From: Siphonodentalium dalli | Lineage: Eukaryota; Mollusca; Scaphopoda; Gadilida; Siphonodentaliidae | DNA length: 64,000 nt | Assembly: GCA_032622095.1 (NCBI GenBank) | Contig: CP136064.1 | Coordinates: 252,092,484 to 252,156,483 of the forward strand | Reading direction: 5' to 3' | In this document: one piece after another, positions 13,701-28,700 of the stretch | How positions within the stretch are numbered: the first letter of the stretch is position 1 | Layout of the letters: each line of letters starts with the position of its first letter | The notes under the pieces: generated by a model | The model's database searches: none | Told to the model about the DNA's origin: nothing | The model's input: only the letters and a program-made list of their open reading frames with translations | Translations under genes and position numbers: made by a program

Positions 13701-16700
13701 TGTTGCAGAACAGGCCTTATCGAGCCAGAATTGGGACTGTTCGAGTGGGACTAAGGATATCCACCCCCCCCCTATTAAGTGAAATTGTGCTATATTGAGG
13801 GTAACCATGTATAATAAAGCAGTATGAAAGCACAGTTGAACAGTTGAAATGGTTTAAAGATTAATACAATTAATCTCCAGGTGTTAGATATGAAACATAA
13901 TTTGTTGAGAACTGTGTAGCGGCACATCAACTAATCTCATCCTAAAGACAAAATTTGAGAAAAAAATGAATACTAAATGTAGTTGACAAAGTGGCCTGTA
14001 TTTGACCCTCCGGTACTACCAAATATATCCCCTATTTACAAATGAACATAATTCTCTGTTTACTAATGAACATCATTAATGAAGACTACCTCCGATAATA
14101 TAGCAGCACTTAATGTTGTCTTACCTGGAATGTGTAAACATGCTCCCTTCCTCTCAGCCACAATTCAAATCGTCGTTTATCTCCCTTGATATTCTCAGTG
14201 AGTCCAACCACTGTTAGCTGTGGTGAGCAATATGAAAAATGATATGATAATTAACCTGAATACATGGGGAATTATTATAGAGAATTAACTCTTCCGGACA
14301 TACATAACTTATACATATATATGAGGGTGTCACCCCCTACCCCCTGAACCTGAATACCAGTTTAGAGATGGGTGAATCCTGTGTACCAGTTAAGAAAATA
14401 TGGAGTACATACTTAGTAATTTTACACTATAATATTATTTGCTAAAGTAGTAACCACAACATCAACTTATCAAGAGGTATAAGACTGCATTACATCAAAA
14501 TATGTCTTAAATATAGTCAAAATTGGTGTAAATTTGTGCTATAAAAGCTGTATACCAGCCTTTTTGTTGACTCCTGAATACTGGTTAAATTGGGCATATA
14601 TATCCTTGCACCAGTTACCAGAGGGGTATGAATCCCACATACCACCTAAAATGGCATGGATCCTGCATACCAAAAGAGAGGTGGAACACCCTCATATATA
14701 TATAGGTGGCAGTTCATTTCGAAGGGACCTTCGTGTCCAACTATGTAACAGCATCCTGTTCCTCCTCTTAGTCAATCATTTTCCTAATGAATGAAATTGC
14801 AACTGCATGTATACCCAACAGCTCTGAATTTTCAATCTCAGATCTATGATTTTTCCAACTTTAGGAAATGTAATTATTGAATGGATTAAATTATTAGCTG
14901 ATTCAAAATTATAATATACACTGATCCATGAAATTAAAAAAAAAATCTTGTCATATATGACAGGAAAACAATAGGATCCATTTGAGTTTCCACTTGTAAT
15001 AATTTTCACGGGTATATTATATATTCCAATATTTGGTGAATTGTGAAATTATCAATTAAAAAGTTCAATAAATGGCCGTTTATCTGAACATACCTCCAGA
15101 TGAATAACAGACAATTTAAATGTACAATTTTATAACTGAATGGGAGAATCCAGTCACGAAAAAAAGAGTTAACACAAACCTGTAGCATGTTTCGGAAGCT
15201 GTAGATTTTGGAATCTGAATACTGGCTTTCTTGTTTCTTGCACAGAAGGATTGCCCTTTCATAGAGGAATATCTGTCTCTGACTCGGGCGGAAATGTAAA
15301 TTAGACAGAATCTTGCCACTTTTCTGATTGGTCCACACATCAATAGAGCCTTGGTGGAGGAGCCTCCCCAGTTCGGAATACTGGCCCTGGAACGAAAGAA
15401 CAGAATCAAAGGTTCATCCAAGACAATTATCAACTTTATATGTACAGTTAAAGATGCATAATTGGAATTAACCCTTTACCCAACAGAAGGGCCCTGTGCC
15501 AATGCATTCTCTTATATATGCGAGTCGACCATAGGTCGCCTCGCATATATAAGAGAATGCATTGGCTTAACACATTAACAATTATAAAATTGTTAAAGAA
15601 TGTAAGAAAAAATGATAAAAAAAGATTTTTTTTTAGGCCAATGCATTCTCTTATATATGCGAGGCGACCTATGATCGACTCGCATATATAAGAGAATGCA
15701 TTGACACAGGGCATAACTGTAACTATCACAATGTGGTCAAGGAGCCGGTTCCAATGATATCCATATTTGTATGGTTCTATTGAGACAGAACGAAGATATT
15801 TTAGGCTGTTGAAGCTTTATTTGGCCGGTTTTGGCCGGTTTGTTGGGTAAAGGGTTAACGCTCGCAAATTACTATTTCCTTGGATTCAGGGCTAAAATGT
15901 ATTTGAGTCGAGGAACACATCAATCAAAGCTCAGAGTGATCAGATATTGATTTTTGAAGTCTATTACTTTTCAAAACCAATAATATTTAGTGGCCCAGTA
16001 AAAGTATACGAGAAGACGGTCCCGGACCAAATTGCGGATGAAGATGGATAAATCTTAAATCAAGTGGCTTTGTTGTGTCAGATTTTTGACAAACCGGCAA
16101 AATTTCATTGAACAAAATATTGAAAAATAACAGGTTTTGGTTAATTTTAGACTATAGTTCACTGTGGTCAGCACTATTTTTGGGCAATTAATTGATTCTG
16201 ATAACTGGAGCGACATTTAAAAAAAACATTGTTGTTGTTGGAATTGATATGTGGATCATCAAATCGGATTGAGCGCCGTTAATGTGAAATGTTTAGATAA
16301 TAATTTTATCACCTGTTTGTTGTGTTAAGTTCACATAAACTGAACAAATCTTCTCATGAAATGGATTTAACGGGGACCCAAGGCACTCACAGTGGGTAAA
16401 TGTACAACAGATATATAAGTATGTAAAAACATCACCACTGAGAAGAACAATGAGAAATAGATAAACTTTGGCCAGAAACAAATCTAATCTTCAAATTCCA
16501 AGTTGACAAGGACCTGTGCCCCAAGCTAATACACTCACATCCCAAATATTATTTGATTTTATTAATTATTACTGAAGATATCATCCGGAAACCATCTGGG
16601 ACAGACGGGAGGACACCAGTGATTTCAATATTTCCGCCAATTTTTTTTTTGGGACAATAAGTTCAACAAACAGCCTATAAACTTATTATGTGAACATTTC

Positions 16701-19700
16701 ACACCTTATTATGTGAACATTTCACACGAAGAATAGGAAACCTTCTGCACTTGTATTATCTGTTCGTCTGCTAATATTTCCTGAACATCCCTTTAGATGA
16801 AAATTAAACCATTCCAATGTATACTAGGTCAGACACATCTTGAATTAAACTATTATAGTTATATTTATTAAAGACATATGATATTTTTAAAAATATAATA
16901 TATATTTCCTTAAAGAAAGCCTGAACACTGAACTATATGGATAGATGTCCTGCGTTTGTAAAACCATAGTAGAAAAGGGGTTAACTTTTTTGTGGTCGCC
17001 TACGATACCTCGCGGTCTTCAGTGGCTTGCTCGGATTAGTCACGCATGCGCATTCCCAATATAACCGAATGAATTCGCCAGTTTATTTTCAACTCAATCA
17101 GGAGATTGGCGAGTTGCGGGGTTGGGAATGGCACCGCCATGGGAGGGCCCTATGATAGTTCAGTGTTCAGGCTTTCTTTAAGGAAATATATTTTATATTT
17201 TTAAAAATATCATATTTCCGCTAAAGGAAGCCGTTCACACTGAACTATATGGATTAGAATGCAAGCCCAGGAGGAGGCACGAGCAATAAAGTTAATAGCC
17301 AAATTTTTAATGAATCTGTTATGATTAGGTACGTGAAATAACTCATATAATTAGAGTGCTATATTGCCCAAACATGTACCCCCCCCCCCCCCCTTGTTTT
17401 TGGAAGCAACATCCCAGGTGGTGCCATTCAATTCAGAATTGCGAGCGAACCGAGCAATTCTCTGTTCTTCATCCGTCAGTTCTAAAAATCCAGCCGATTT
17501 GAGATTCGAGGAGACTAACCCCTTCTCCGCCTTAGCGACATAACGACCTGCACTGGAGGAGGCCCACTCCAAAGATGGCAAGACAACCAACATTAAGAGT
17601 TTAACTAACTGCTGTTCACCAATGCAAATGGCAGATAACCTGAAGCCCAATCTATGGCACAGGTATCAAATGGAGAGCCCATTAGCCCAAATGGGTTATA
17701 CAACTATAAGCGAGTCAAGCCATCGGATCAGAGGGAGCCCCCACCATCGCATGCTGCAGGTGGTCATGCCCAAGCTAATATCCTGGCCAAGCTGGAGGGT
17801 GGGGAGAGGTCATTTTTCTCCGATCCCTTCACGAAGGAGTGGCAGGCAAGGCCGTGTCGTCATTTGTTGTTAATGCAATCGTGACCAGGGGGACTCGGCG
17901 CTTTACCTCATGGGTACGGCCCCTGCCCTACGCTTAAGCTGCCTAAGGCCATCCAGCCGGTGTCGATACGTACGCACGCGATTTTTGGCAGCTTTAGCGC
18001 CCAGAACCGCTAGCGTCTGGTGGGGGCCAAATGGCCTGGATGTCCCAAGTACCCCGGCAGCTCCACCAGACGTATCCCCACGAATTGGTTGAACCGTCAA
18101 GACGTAACTGGAGGAGCGTGAACTGGTCCTGCCCTTAGAACAGTTATCACACGTTCACATGTCCCTGAGGTACCTATGTATCACAATATACACATTGCGT
18201 ATATATATATATAAAATGATATAATATATATATCCGGGGGATATATATATTAAGTTTTCCTCATGAGACCATGACAGAAGGCCCTTCCAAAGCTGCGCCC
18301 ATCAATCTAATGGTCGGAGCCAGATCACAGCTCCCTGTCATGATCCAACGTATCACTAAATATAGATATACAACCCCACAGAGAACATGTCTCATGTCTC
18401 TGAGGTACCTATGTATCACAAGATAGCATTGCAGAAACCCGGTGACACAAATCTTTCGCATATATAGATATATAAAATGATATCATAGATATATCATGGT
18501 GATATATAAGTCATCATGAGATCATGTCAGAAGACCCTACTAAAGCTGCGCCCAACAATCCAATGGTCGGAGCCAGAGCAGAGATCCCTGGCACAATCCA
18601 ATGTATCATTAAAGATATATATATAGCCCCTCAGAGAACATGGCCGAACACCGCAGGTGACCAGAGCATCCAATGAGAAAGCAAACCGCTACTCTCAGGT
18701 GCCAAAACAATGTCGGTACGAGTATTAATTTTGGAGAAATTTCCCAACGAGCACCATCCTTTGGAATGGAGACAGACAGCAAAATGTGCAATCACAAGTA
18801 TTATGTTCAGCCTAAATCCACACACACTACTATTATTAGGCCATCACGACCACTAGGCACCTGAGAGCAGTCCGCGTTCCCAGCGGAATACCCACCGCGA
18901 TCCGATTCTAAGAAATGAAGGTGCGCCTTCTACAACCGAAATCAGTTCAAATGATGTACAATGTAGTCAGATGATGAACACAGGTAAATTTTCACGGTCA
19001 CCATACAGAATATTCAGGTCTGAGCCTCTGCCTCCCCAAACATGCAGTAGAACGACCTAGGTGTGTGATAGGTCAGTTAGTGTGAAGCATGCAGCAAACT
19101 AGGGGAAGACCCGCTCTAAAAATGGCTCCCCTAGGAAGGAAACAAATGAAATTATCATCCTCCTAGTAAAGGATACACATCCCTTTTTAATGTTTTATTT
19201 TAATTTGAAGAGCCAAGATAGAGAGGAACTCCCCCGACCTAAGTGGTCCCGCTTATGGCATGTTTAAGGAAGAGAGGACAAACCCAGCATAGACCGAAAT
19301 GCGCAGTTGGCAGCATGGCTTCAGGCCCTTATGATCGGGCATCTGTGCCATGGGGATGGGATGCCACTCGTACGGGGTGGTCCCCTGCCTGCGTCTTAGG
19401 AAAGGTCGGTAATGCTGGTCAATGAGCTTCCTCGAAAGCTTAGCTGGACAGCGCAAACGTCTTTGCCTGTTTTATTGTCTATGTGCCAGATAATCAAATT
19501 GATATGGGCAATAGAAGTATGAAGAGCCATGCTGATGGCCTCTTGTCGGAAAGGCTATTGGCAGTGGTCGTGGGACACGTGGCAATAGAAATGCTTTCCA
19601 TGTAAATATGCTTCATTCGTGTGTGAAGAATATTCGCCATATCAACGGTATGAAAGGTCGGGACACGTATATGTTTTAAAATTTATTGAGACTCCAGCTA

Positions 19701-22700
19701 GTCCATGAATACCTTCAAAACACCTACCATGCCCTTTATGAACAATGCATGCTGTATTGGATGTACAGCCTGTTCTTGTACCAAGCTCACATTTGATATG
19801 GTTACTTGCCATAAATAATGTCTCCCCCCCACCTTCCTCGTCTTGGAATACCACTGCTATTATATCGTTATTCATTGGGGAACGTCATCCAGGCCACGGT
19901 CGCCAGTTATTGCCAGTGGGCCAGTTACCTGGAGGGGTCAAGTCACCACGACTCTAAATACCTGTCAGGCTGGAATCATTCACATAATTGAATCAAGAAG
20001 GGGAAAGGTTGTTCAAACCAAAGTATCTTCAAATATATTTGTAGATAGCGAAACCATGATTAAACACCGTCAGAGTGACGATAAGCTTCTTGCCTTACTC
20101 TAGAGAATGCAAACCGCAGCACCCATGATTTGTAATTTTGTGTCCCAATTAGAGCCATATGCAGAATCGTAGTAATCCAGCCCCCCCCCCCCGCTTCTTT
20201 TTGGTAAACCTACACAGGAAGGAAAGCAATTATGTTTGTATTCCGGAAGGAGACACCATTTAGTCGAGATACAACCCAGCAATTTTGAAAGGATGGGTTA
20301 ATTTTTGGATACAATTCAGAATAACTAAAATCTGGAATTGAGACAATAGTGAAACTGTCATCACGATTAATTTTAGTGTCATGCTTGCAATCATTAAATG
20401 CTAGCAGTTCAAAATTATGACAGTGAAGTTGAAGCACTGTACGAGAATCGAATCATGTACTCAACAGAATTCTGACTCCTGTCAGATGTCAATCCCTGTC
20501 TGAAATTAATGACACTAACGAATCTTAGTACGACAACAGTCATTATTTTTCTGATATTGATAAACTGTAGTCTGATAACTTCAAGCGTCGACCAACACAT
20601 CTAAATCATAGGAGACATGTGTGACAGTATTAAAACAGAAAACACAAAGTATTTTGTGAAAGCATGTTGTTTAGATGAGATCTAGCGACTCCAGTAGTGT
20701 TCTGTAACATGCACACACCTAGGTGTGTACATGTGTCAGCCATTAAGTTTTTATTGTCCACACCCGATCGCACAGCGTAGTGCACCTACGACAACATACC
20801 TGAACAAGTGTTGTAATGGGGAAAGTCGGCATTTGCATTCGGATTTTATTCAGTAATCTCGAATGGGACTTGTTAGCCTGACAAACTTGGTATCGGACCG
20901 AGTTCTGATTTCTGTCAGAATACCCTGACCAGGGTGCGATCCCCGGTCCGCTAGCACATGGCTGAGATTGTTACATTGAAGGTGATGCTCCGTTACGAGA
21001 ATCAAACCATGAACATAATTATAACACTTGTCCAATATCAATCTCTGTCAATTTATTAAAGTAATAATGACACTACTGTTTTTACATTGAATTGATAAAC
21101 CCAGATGTAAATTGTAATCAACTTTTAAGTTCAAATGTGACCAACACATCTGGATCAGTTGTATTGAACCATAAAACAACAAAGTATTATGAGAAAGAAT
21201 GTAGTTCATAACATTATGTTAAATAGCGTCAGTAGCGATGGTAATTATTGCTAAATAAATGTCCACGCGTAAATAAATTCCCACGAAATTAGGAAACTTC
21301 CGGTAGCGAATCACGTGGCATTTTTTATATCTGACAAATTATATCATACCTTATAGGTTCTATAATAATTACATAGATGAATTGTTCACAATAGTCTATG
21401 CGCCTCGTAAGGCCTTGAAATGGCGGCTGATTATGGCGATTTTCAGATTCGAAAAATATTAAGTCCGCCGCCTATTTGAAAACACGGAACAATTGTATGT
21501 TTGAAGCGAAACGGTCCGTGAATTCGAAACAATAATTCTAAAAACTAACGCGTAGGCGACCAGTAATTATTGAATCGATAAATTGAATTTGTTGTCTAGT
21601 TGTTAAACGACAAATTCGGAACAATACTCCCTTTAGACTTCTCTCTTTGGTAGCAGAAAATAAACTGGCGAATTCATTCGGTTATATTGGGACTGCGCAT
21701 GCGTGACTAATCCGAGCAAGCCACTGAAGACCGCGAGGTATCGTAGGCGACCACAAAAAAGTTAACCCCTTTTCTACTATGGTTTTACAAACGCAGGACA
21801 TCTATCCATATAGTTCAGTGTGAACGGCTTCCTTTAGCGGAAATATTATGTACTTGTTCGGGTGCGTGAAATTGATAAGTTAGTATTCAGGCATATGACA
21901 ACTGGAGGAATGTAACATTCTACTAACATCGCCGAAAAGTTGACGCAAATCAACCGTACCACTCCATAGAAAACATTGTCAGAACTACGCTCAATTGTAA
22001 ATATTTACTATTCTATTCGGGACGCATCTATCGGCGATAAACTAACATTTAATTAATATATAAGAATGATGGTGTGTGTTGTCAATTTGGATATACTATT
22101 TGTAAAAAATAATACTTTGAACAAGATTATTCTCCATTTCTATTTGATCAACATACTGGAGTGTTTCACATAACTTTATAAACTATTATAATTGAATTTG
22201 ACAGTGCCAAATCCACGATTTCCCTGTTTTCATGGAAACTTTGGGATCACGCATCCCAGTGCACGGCCAAAATGCGCTGATAAAAATATTGCAGCAAATG
22301 AAGAGTCTCCAGTTAAAATGTGTTTTTCAACACTTTACACCATCTTATTTTATTTAATAATAACACAAAAATGCCTTTCTAAGTGCCATGCCATTAACAT
22401 GATGACAACAATCACTCCTTCAATTAATATTTAAACCAATTAAATGTTAATTTAATTCCTCAACATTTTGTGCTGTCGTGATTAATTATTTGCATGGATC
22501 AAGACATGTTATTCGTCATTTGTGACAAGGGTAATATCCATCTTCAACTATTATAGTTTAATTCAGGATGTGTCTGACCTGATACTGTTATAACTGACGG
22601 AGAAATCCATAGAGTAAAGAATGGTTTAACTGACCTTGAATCCGACTATTGAGATCTGATGCATGCTGTCATTAACATGTCGCAGAACATCCAGCATTGT

Positions 22701-25700
22701 GTCAACTGCTTCTTGTAAATGCATTGCACAAACTCGATCATTTTCTGAGTATTTAAACATTTCCTATAAAGATAAAATAGAATATACCTTGAGGTACAAA
22801 CTAAAATTGATTTCTGATGGCAATCTTAATCAATAATTGCTGCTTTAACTTAAAATATAATGCAAACTTCTTCTCATTGAGTATTATTTAATTTTTTTAC
22901 ACAATATTTATAATGATATGACTAAAACTAGAGTTGTGACTGTCCCAATGGGACGAAGGATACCCCCTGTGTCAGTAAACATTAAGTTAAATTAATAAAA
23001 TTACAGATTCCCATTGCAGGTGCACAACCCTAACCCCTATTCCTAATCCTAAACATATTGACCGAATAATGTAGGAATAAAAGATCGGACAAAATTATAC
23101 ATGATACAAAACTTCGAAAAAGGGGGATAACTCAACCAAAAAAAGACAGACAGACGTCATAATCACAGGTTCCCATGGTGGTTGATGTCTCTGCCAAGTT
23201 TCACGGAAAATGATTAAAAAACGACTGAGAAAAACTCCGGCCAAATTTGTGTCCACGGAAAGATGACGGACGACAGACAGACGAATGGACAGACAAGCTG
23301 ATTTCGTTGAAACTTCACGACAATTAATAGCAGGCTCCAGCTGGTCAGTGCAATACTGGAAGCAATATTGTAACCACATGCGGTTTCTCTTTTATGCATG
23401 TAAGTTGCAATGGTACAAGGAAATCATAATGCCAGGTTCTTTCATATCCAAGCCAGCAAATAGTGTGTCTGTCACTTGCAGAATGAGGTTCCCAGAGGGT
23501 GAATTTAGTTATATTATCCCCCACATCAGGCTAGTATCACCAAATTCACCCTCTGTGTACCTCATTCTGCCTTGGCCTCATCTTCTGTGAAGTATCTATA
23601 GTCCTAGGTCTCCCATAGCAGTTGAGGCCTAAGCAGAATGATGTTCCCAGAGGGTAAATTTGGTGACGCTAGTCCACCGTATGGAATAGCTTCACTAAAA
23701 TCACCCTCTGGGAACCTGATTCTGCAAATGACAGCCACACTATTTGCAGACTTGTTCATATCTGTTTGATATGTGCTAGTTATTTCCTATAAGGCTTTCC
23801 AAGCATACATATAACAAATATTATATTCTGTGCAGCAGTGAAGTTGCAAGCATAAGTACAGAAATGTTTTTCAGATGTCCAAATTTAAATTTCATTTTCT
23901 GTGAAACAATGTTCTAAGTGCATAGGACATAAGATGGAGGCAGACTGACCTTAAGTAAGAGCTGATACTTGGTTATTCGCTGTACAGGCTTCAGTAAGTA
24001 TGCTCCCAGAGGTAACTTATGACCAAGTTTTCGCTGGCATTCCTGAAAATGGCAAAACATAATTAATATTGAAATGTATGTATTGAAGTCCACAGCAGAC
24101 TTCCTGATGGGTCTGATGATTATATAGGCCATTAGAAATCAACATGTATGCTGCTTGTCAAATATTCAAATGGCAAAATACAATTTTCATTTGCAAAACT
24201 TTTGGGAAGTGAATTCAGTGAAACGATCTAGTCAGAAAACATCATCAAATCGAAGCCGGATTATCCGTTATGCAACTCAATTGATAAAAGTTTCTTGATT
24301 AAGATGGACATTGTGTTCTGTCTATTTATAGAGCTGGTTTAGCTTACCTTGAAGAATGAGTTACTATCCCCGACCTGCATCCGCAAAGCTTCAGATTTAT
24401 GTTTATTTAAACAGTAAGCCGTATACACTTGGAATTCTTCTTTCTGAAAATAATCAGAGCATAACATTGTTACATTATGTCTCCCATCCCGCCTGAATGT
24501 AGGGTTCTGTGAAAGTAAAAAAAAACTTAACCATTTCATGATGGGAGCTGTGCAGCATTAAAGATCCCGGGCCAGTGCATTCTCATATGTATACGAGTCT
24601 CCCATGGGAGCCTCGCATATATAAGAGAATACACTGGCTTACAAGGTCAAGGTAAATATTGTTAGGCCAATGTATTCTCTTATATATGCGAGGTTCCCTA
24701 TGGGAGACTCCAATATATAAGAGAGTGCATTGGCACTGGGTTTTCGCAATATTTCAGGAAGCTCCAGTCATGGAAGCATATATGGCAAGGAATTGGAGCA
24801 GAATAAGACAGTCACCTTTTCGTTTCACGTAGAGACCCACGAAACAAGTGGAAACACTGGAAACAGACACACATCCGACTGACATTGTCATTGTACACGG
24901 TTAATAGCCAATTTATAATTTGCTTAGCATTCCGTGCAATTGATTTTATTGGTATTGAACCAACATTTCACCTCATTTCCCGTACTGTTCAGTATTTACA
25001 GGATCTAATGGTGGATGTCTGCAGACCTGTTTACTTTCCCGATTTCGGCGGGAGTCTCCAGATTTACCAGTTGACCAAATGATCGTAAACCACAAAGTGA
25101 TTTTGCGAAAGCAATAAACGCATGAAGAAATCTCATGTGTAAATCGTGAACGGAGAATTCAACGATTATTCGTGAGTCTGATTGTGAACGAAAATTATTC
25201 AAGCGAGATAATTGAGATTGTAATCATCGACCAAATTTTCTCCGGCAGGTCAGCCGATTCGAAAACGTAATTAACTCTAACACCGCCGTGGATTGCATTA
25301 AGCATTTTTGTGAAGCACAAAAATGAATCAATGCAATCGTATTGGCTTTGGGTCGTAATATAAAGAGTCGCAAATAAAACAACAGCGTTTATTGCTTCGG
25401 CCAATTTATGATTATTTACAATGACATTCCAAATTATATAACAACATCAATTATTAATATATTCCAAATAAACCTTACATGTATATATACATACATACAT
25501 ATACATATATACATGTACCCACCTAAATTTGTGTGAAACAATATATCCAAACGAATCTTACATGCATATATACATATGTATATACATGGTTCTTATGTCA
25601 TTTCTCATGTGCTCCCGATCGGGAAACGAAATCTCCAGATTTAAAAGATGAAGCCAAATATTAGCCTACAGCTAAAGCAAGCGATAAGCCATGCATGCTT

Positions 25701-28700
25701 TAGTGTTACAAATCAATTAGGAATATATCGCCTGCGAGTCAAACAGTGACAAAATGTTGACTCTCTTTTGTTTAACAGCGTTGAGTAAGTAAATGCAGTC
25801 TTCAATGTCCAGACAAGGATTATAATATATCAAACAAGAAGCCTTCCTTTTTTGGCCACACTTAATAAACACAGGTCCCTGGCACAATAGACCCCAAACA
25901 CCCAAAGACATATATATAAGACTTATATGTCTTTGGGTGTTTGGGGTCTATTGTGCCAGGGACCTGTGTTAATAAAGTGTTGGTTTCTGCTAGTCCCGAC
26001 AGACTGCTTTAAAACCGCCGACTCAAATTATTATATTGCCGATTTAAACTTTTTGTTTGTTTTAGTTCCGTTTCTGTCTTTGTTGTATTCCGTGTTTTAT
26101 ATACGCAATAACAGAATGCGAATCGAACAGACCTCAAACAATTCTGTCAATATGCTCTCTCTTTAAATTCACCGATGTTACCTGATGTTACTGAATATAT
26201 TTGGCGACAAAATTATCCGAGAGCACCATTTTATAGTGCGCAAATATAGTTTTAATCGTTGAATTGCCTTATTCGAAATAAAACGTGATCCATAATCGGA
26301 AAATCGTAATTTTATTCCCAATGATTTTAGAAATTAGAGGCACTCGGTAATCGGTGTCAAGGCCGTTAATTGTGGCAGATGCAAACCAAATGCAACAAAC
26401 AGTCTATATGACATTTAAATGAAAAATATGAAGTTTTTTCCATGATACTGACATTGAAAAAAATCTCCCTATTTTTCACTAAATCTCCCTATTTCTGAGG
26501 ACAAATCTCCCTATTTCCAATTTTGAAAGTAAACAGGTCTGGATGTCTGTTTAAATTTTTCTCTACGGAAACCTCAATCTTCTGTTATGAATATTGGTAT
26601 GGCTTACATGTGGCTAAGAAACTATTCTCAGGCATTTAAAAAAAATATTTCTTCTGTTACAAATGGAAACACTGGCAACAGAGGAAACAAACCATCCCTA
26701 ATAACATTAAGGTCAGAAGCAATTTTATTTAAAGATGATTCAATGGAAACATCACAAATCAAACTAGGACAGTGGTTACACTATATATTTTTTTATTTAA
26801 TTTTTATATTTCTTCTGTTACCATGGAAACACTGGTAACAGATGAAACAAATCATTCCCTAATATTATTAAGATTCGGAAGCAATTTTATCTAAAGTTGA
26901 TGGGAGACTTGAATAAAAAAGAGAATGCACTGGCAAAGGATCTTTTATGTTGCACCAGTGCATGAGAGGGTTAATGTCACTCAAGTTCTCATTCAGTTCT
27001 TAGCAGGATACCATACCATGAGAGATTGATATTATATACCAGCCCTGTTATGCCCTATATACTTACTCTGTTTATGAAACATTTCCCCACATTCGCAGGT
27101 TTATCACAGCAGTTTTGTAGCTCCTTCAAGAACATTCTGCAAGAAAATTTCACAATGAGGTGAAAATGCACATGACCTCATTCTGCTAAGCCTCAACTGC
27201 TATGGGAGACCTAGGATCAGACTAAAAAGTTACCCACTTGAAGTTAGTGATGTTAACAGCAATGTTTTTCATTGAAAATTGTTCAAATTCAAATAGCTTT
27301 CAACTAGAGGTGATCAAGCATTGACATGTCAATAAATTTTACAAATATTTCTCCAATATATATGTGGGCTGCTGGATGTGCAGATGGAATATGAAATCCA
27401 AGATGTCTTTACTGGGATGAATGGATGAAATTTAACCAAGTATGTTTTCTATATATTTCTAAATCGCATTGTTCTTACAGCAGCTAATTTTTGACAAATA
27501 TTATTTATTTTAACTTTTATATCCTTTGATAGCATGCTAGTAGCATATAATATATTATGAAGGTCCAATCAATACATATTTTCACTTTAATGTAAATGTT
27601 CAATTCTGCTTCAGTATTGTAAGAATTCTGCTTCAGTATTGTAAGATATAAGAAAAATTAACTATTATTACTTAAGGAAAAACTTACTCTCTGTGGAACT
27701 TGCAGAGTTGGTCTAAGTTACCGAAGAGCACATCTCTCTTGCCAACAAGTTCACTGGGTATGAGGTGCTGCATGGCTCGGTTATCAAACTCATCATGGTA
27801 GCCCTGTAGATTGTACATCAATGTGCATTTACTGTCTTCATAATATACATGTATGTAACTCAGCCCCCACCCCCAACCCTTAACCTGTGAACCAATCCAT
27901 TTTGTCAACTCTCAATTTGACTAACTTTCTTTGGTCCTAGCTCCCCTTAATACTGAATTTAAAAATTTCACTTGGTATCTAGGCCTGTAATCTAACTATA
28001 TCTAATAAAAAAAAGGCGACATGAAGCTGCAATTCTTATGGATTACATGACATTTCTCATAAGCAGCATTCCGAGATCATGCTATTACCCAAATTTGATT
28101 ATTATATAATATTATATTCATGCATTTTTTTCATTTTTAAAAGTTTCAGATAAATCTGATTTTCATCATGCATCCTTCCATGTTTTACCTTTATATATAA
28201 CCACCGCACTGCAGGGCACACCCAATAATGACATTATTTTAGGAACGGTGGCGACCTATATTCAATTAACAATGCTACTTATATACACCCAAGCGTCTGA
28301 CTTTGAGTCTCAACAATTAGATATTTATTATATCCAATAGTGGATATTCGTGATATCCCATTGTCACACCCAAATGTCCAACACTTGGGTCAATTACACA
28401 TTATGACAATGTGCCCATTATGTCTAATCGTCATGATAGTCACCTGCTAGAATATGGATGACATCACATAAATGGTTTTAAATTAATTAAAAGGGTCTTG
28501 GTCGTTTGAAAATCCATATTGGATTAATTTATCCAGTTACACCAACTTCTATTGTGTGGTTCACTTACATTTAATATTTCCTGAAGTTCCGAGACGTACG
28601 CCTTTTCTGACTCAATCAGTTCGGTTAGAACATGTCTGTAAGAACAAATAAAACATAATGTATTTCGCTGAATAGTTGGGGCAATGAAGTCACAAATATC

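Larger units (their letters stand above)
17216..21843. mobile_element. 4.6-kb element B with 36-bp inverted ends
   Basis: TIR ttccgctaaaggaagccgtt (then cacactgaactatatgga) at the left, exact complement at the right, ATAT at both flanks. A 180-bp block with gcatgcgtgactaatccgag lies just inside the right end. The interior has a GC-rich stretch 17370-19500 with open frames of up to 99 codons (for example 17650-17351 minus) in which I recognise no family. It may be a decayed autonomous transposon. Confidence 0.7.
16827..22580. mobile_element. Element with AGGTCAGACACATC inverted ends
   Basis: Ends AGGTCAGACACATC (16827) and its complement GATGTGTCTGACCT (22580), followed inward by about 25 more near-identical inverted bases (ttgaattaaactattatagt). 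Flanked by atact on both sides (5 bp, or 6 with one mismatch). The interior is filled by further elements; no transposase seen. Confidence 0.72.
16640..22629. mobile_element. MITE family E copy 3, split by a larger nested element
   Basis: Left half to 16826 ends ccattccaatgtatact; right half resumes at 22577 with atactgttataactgacgga and ends in TTAA at 22626-22629. Joined they give the family E right end seen at 13283-13341. The terminal A is the +6 base of the exon o donor. Confidence 0.72.

Noticed and set aside
20905-20965. tRNA or tRNA-derived SINE (ggtgcgatccccggtcc resembles a B box)
   Set aside because: No acceptable A box at the right distance, no cloverleaf and no SINE tail were found by eye.
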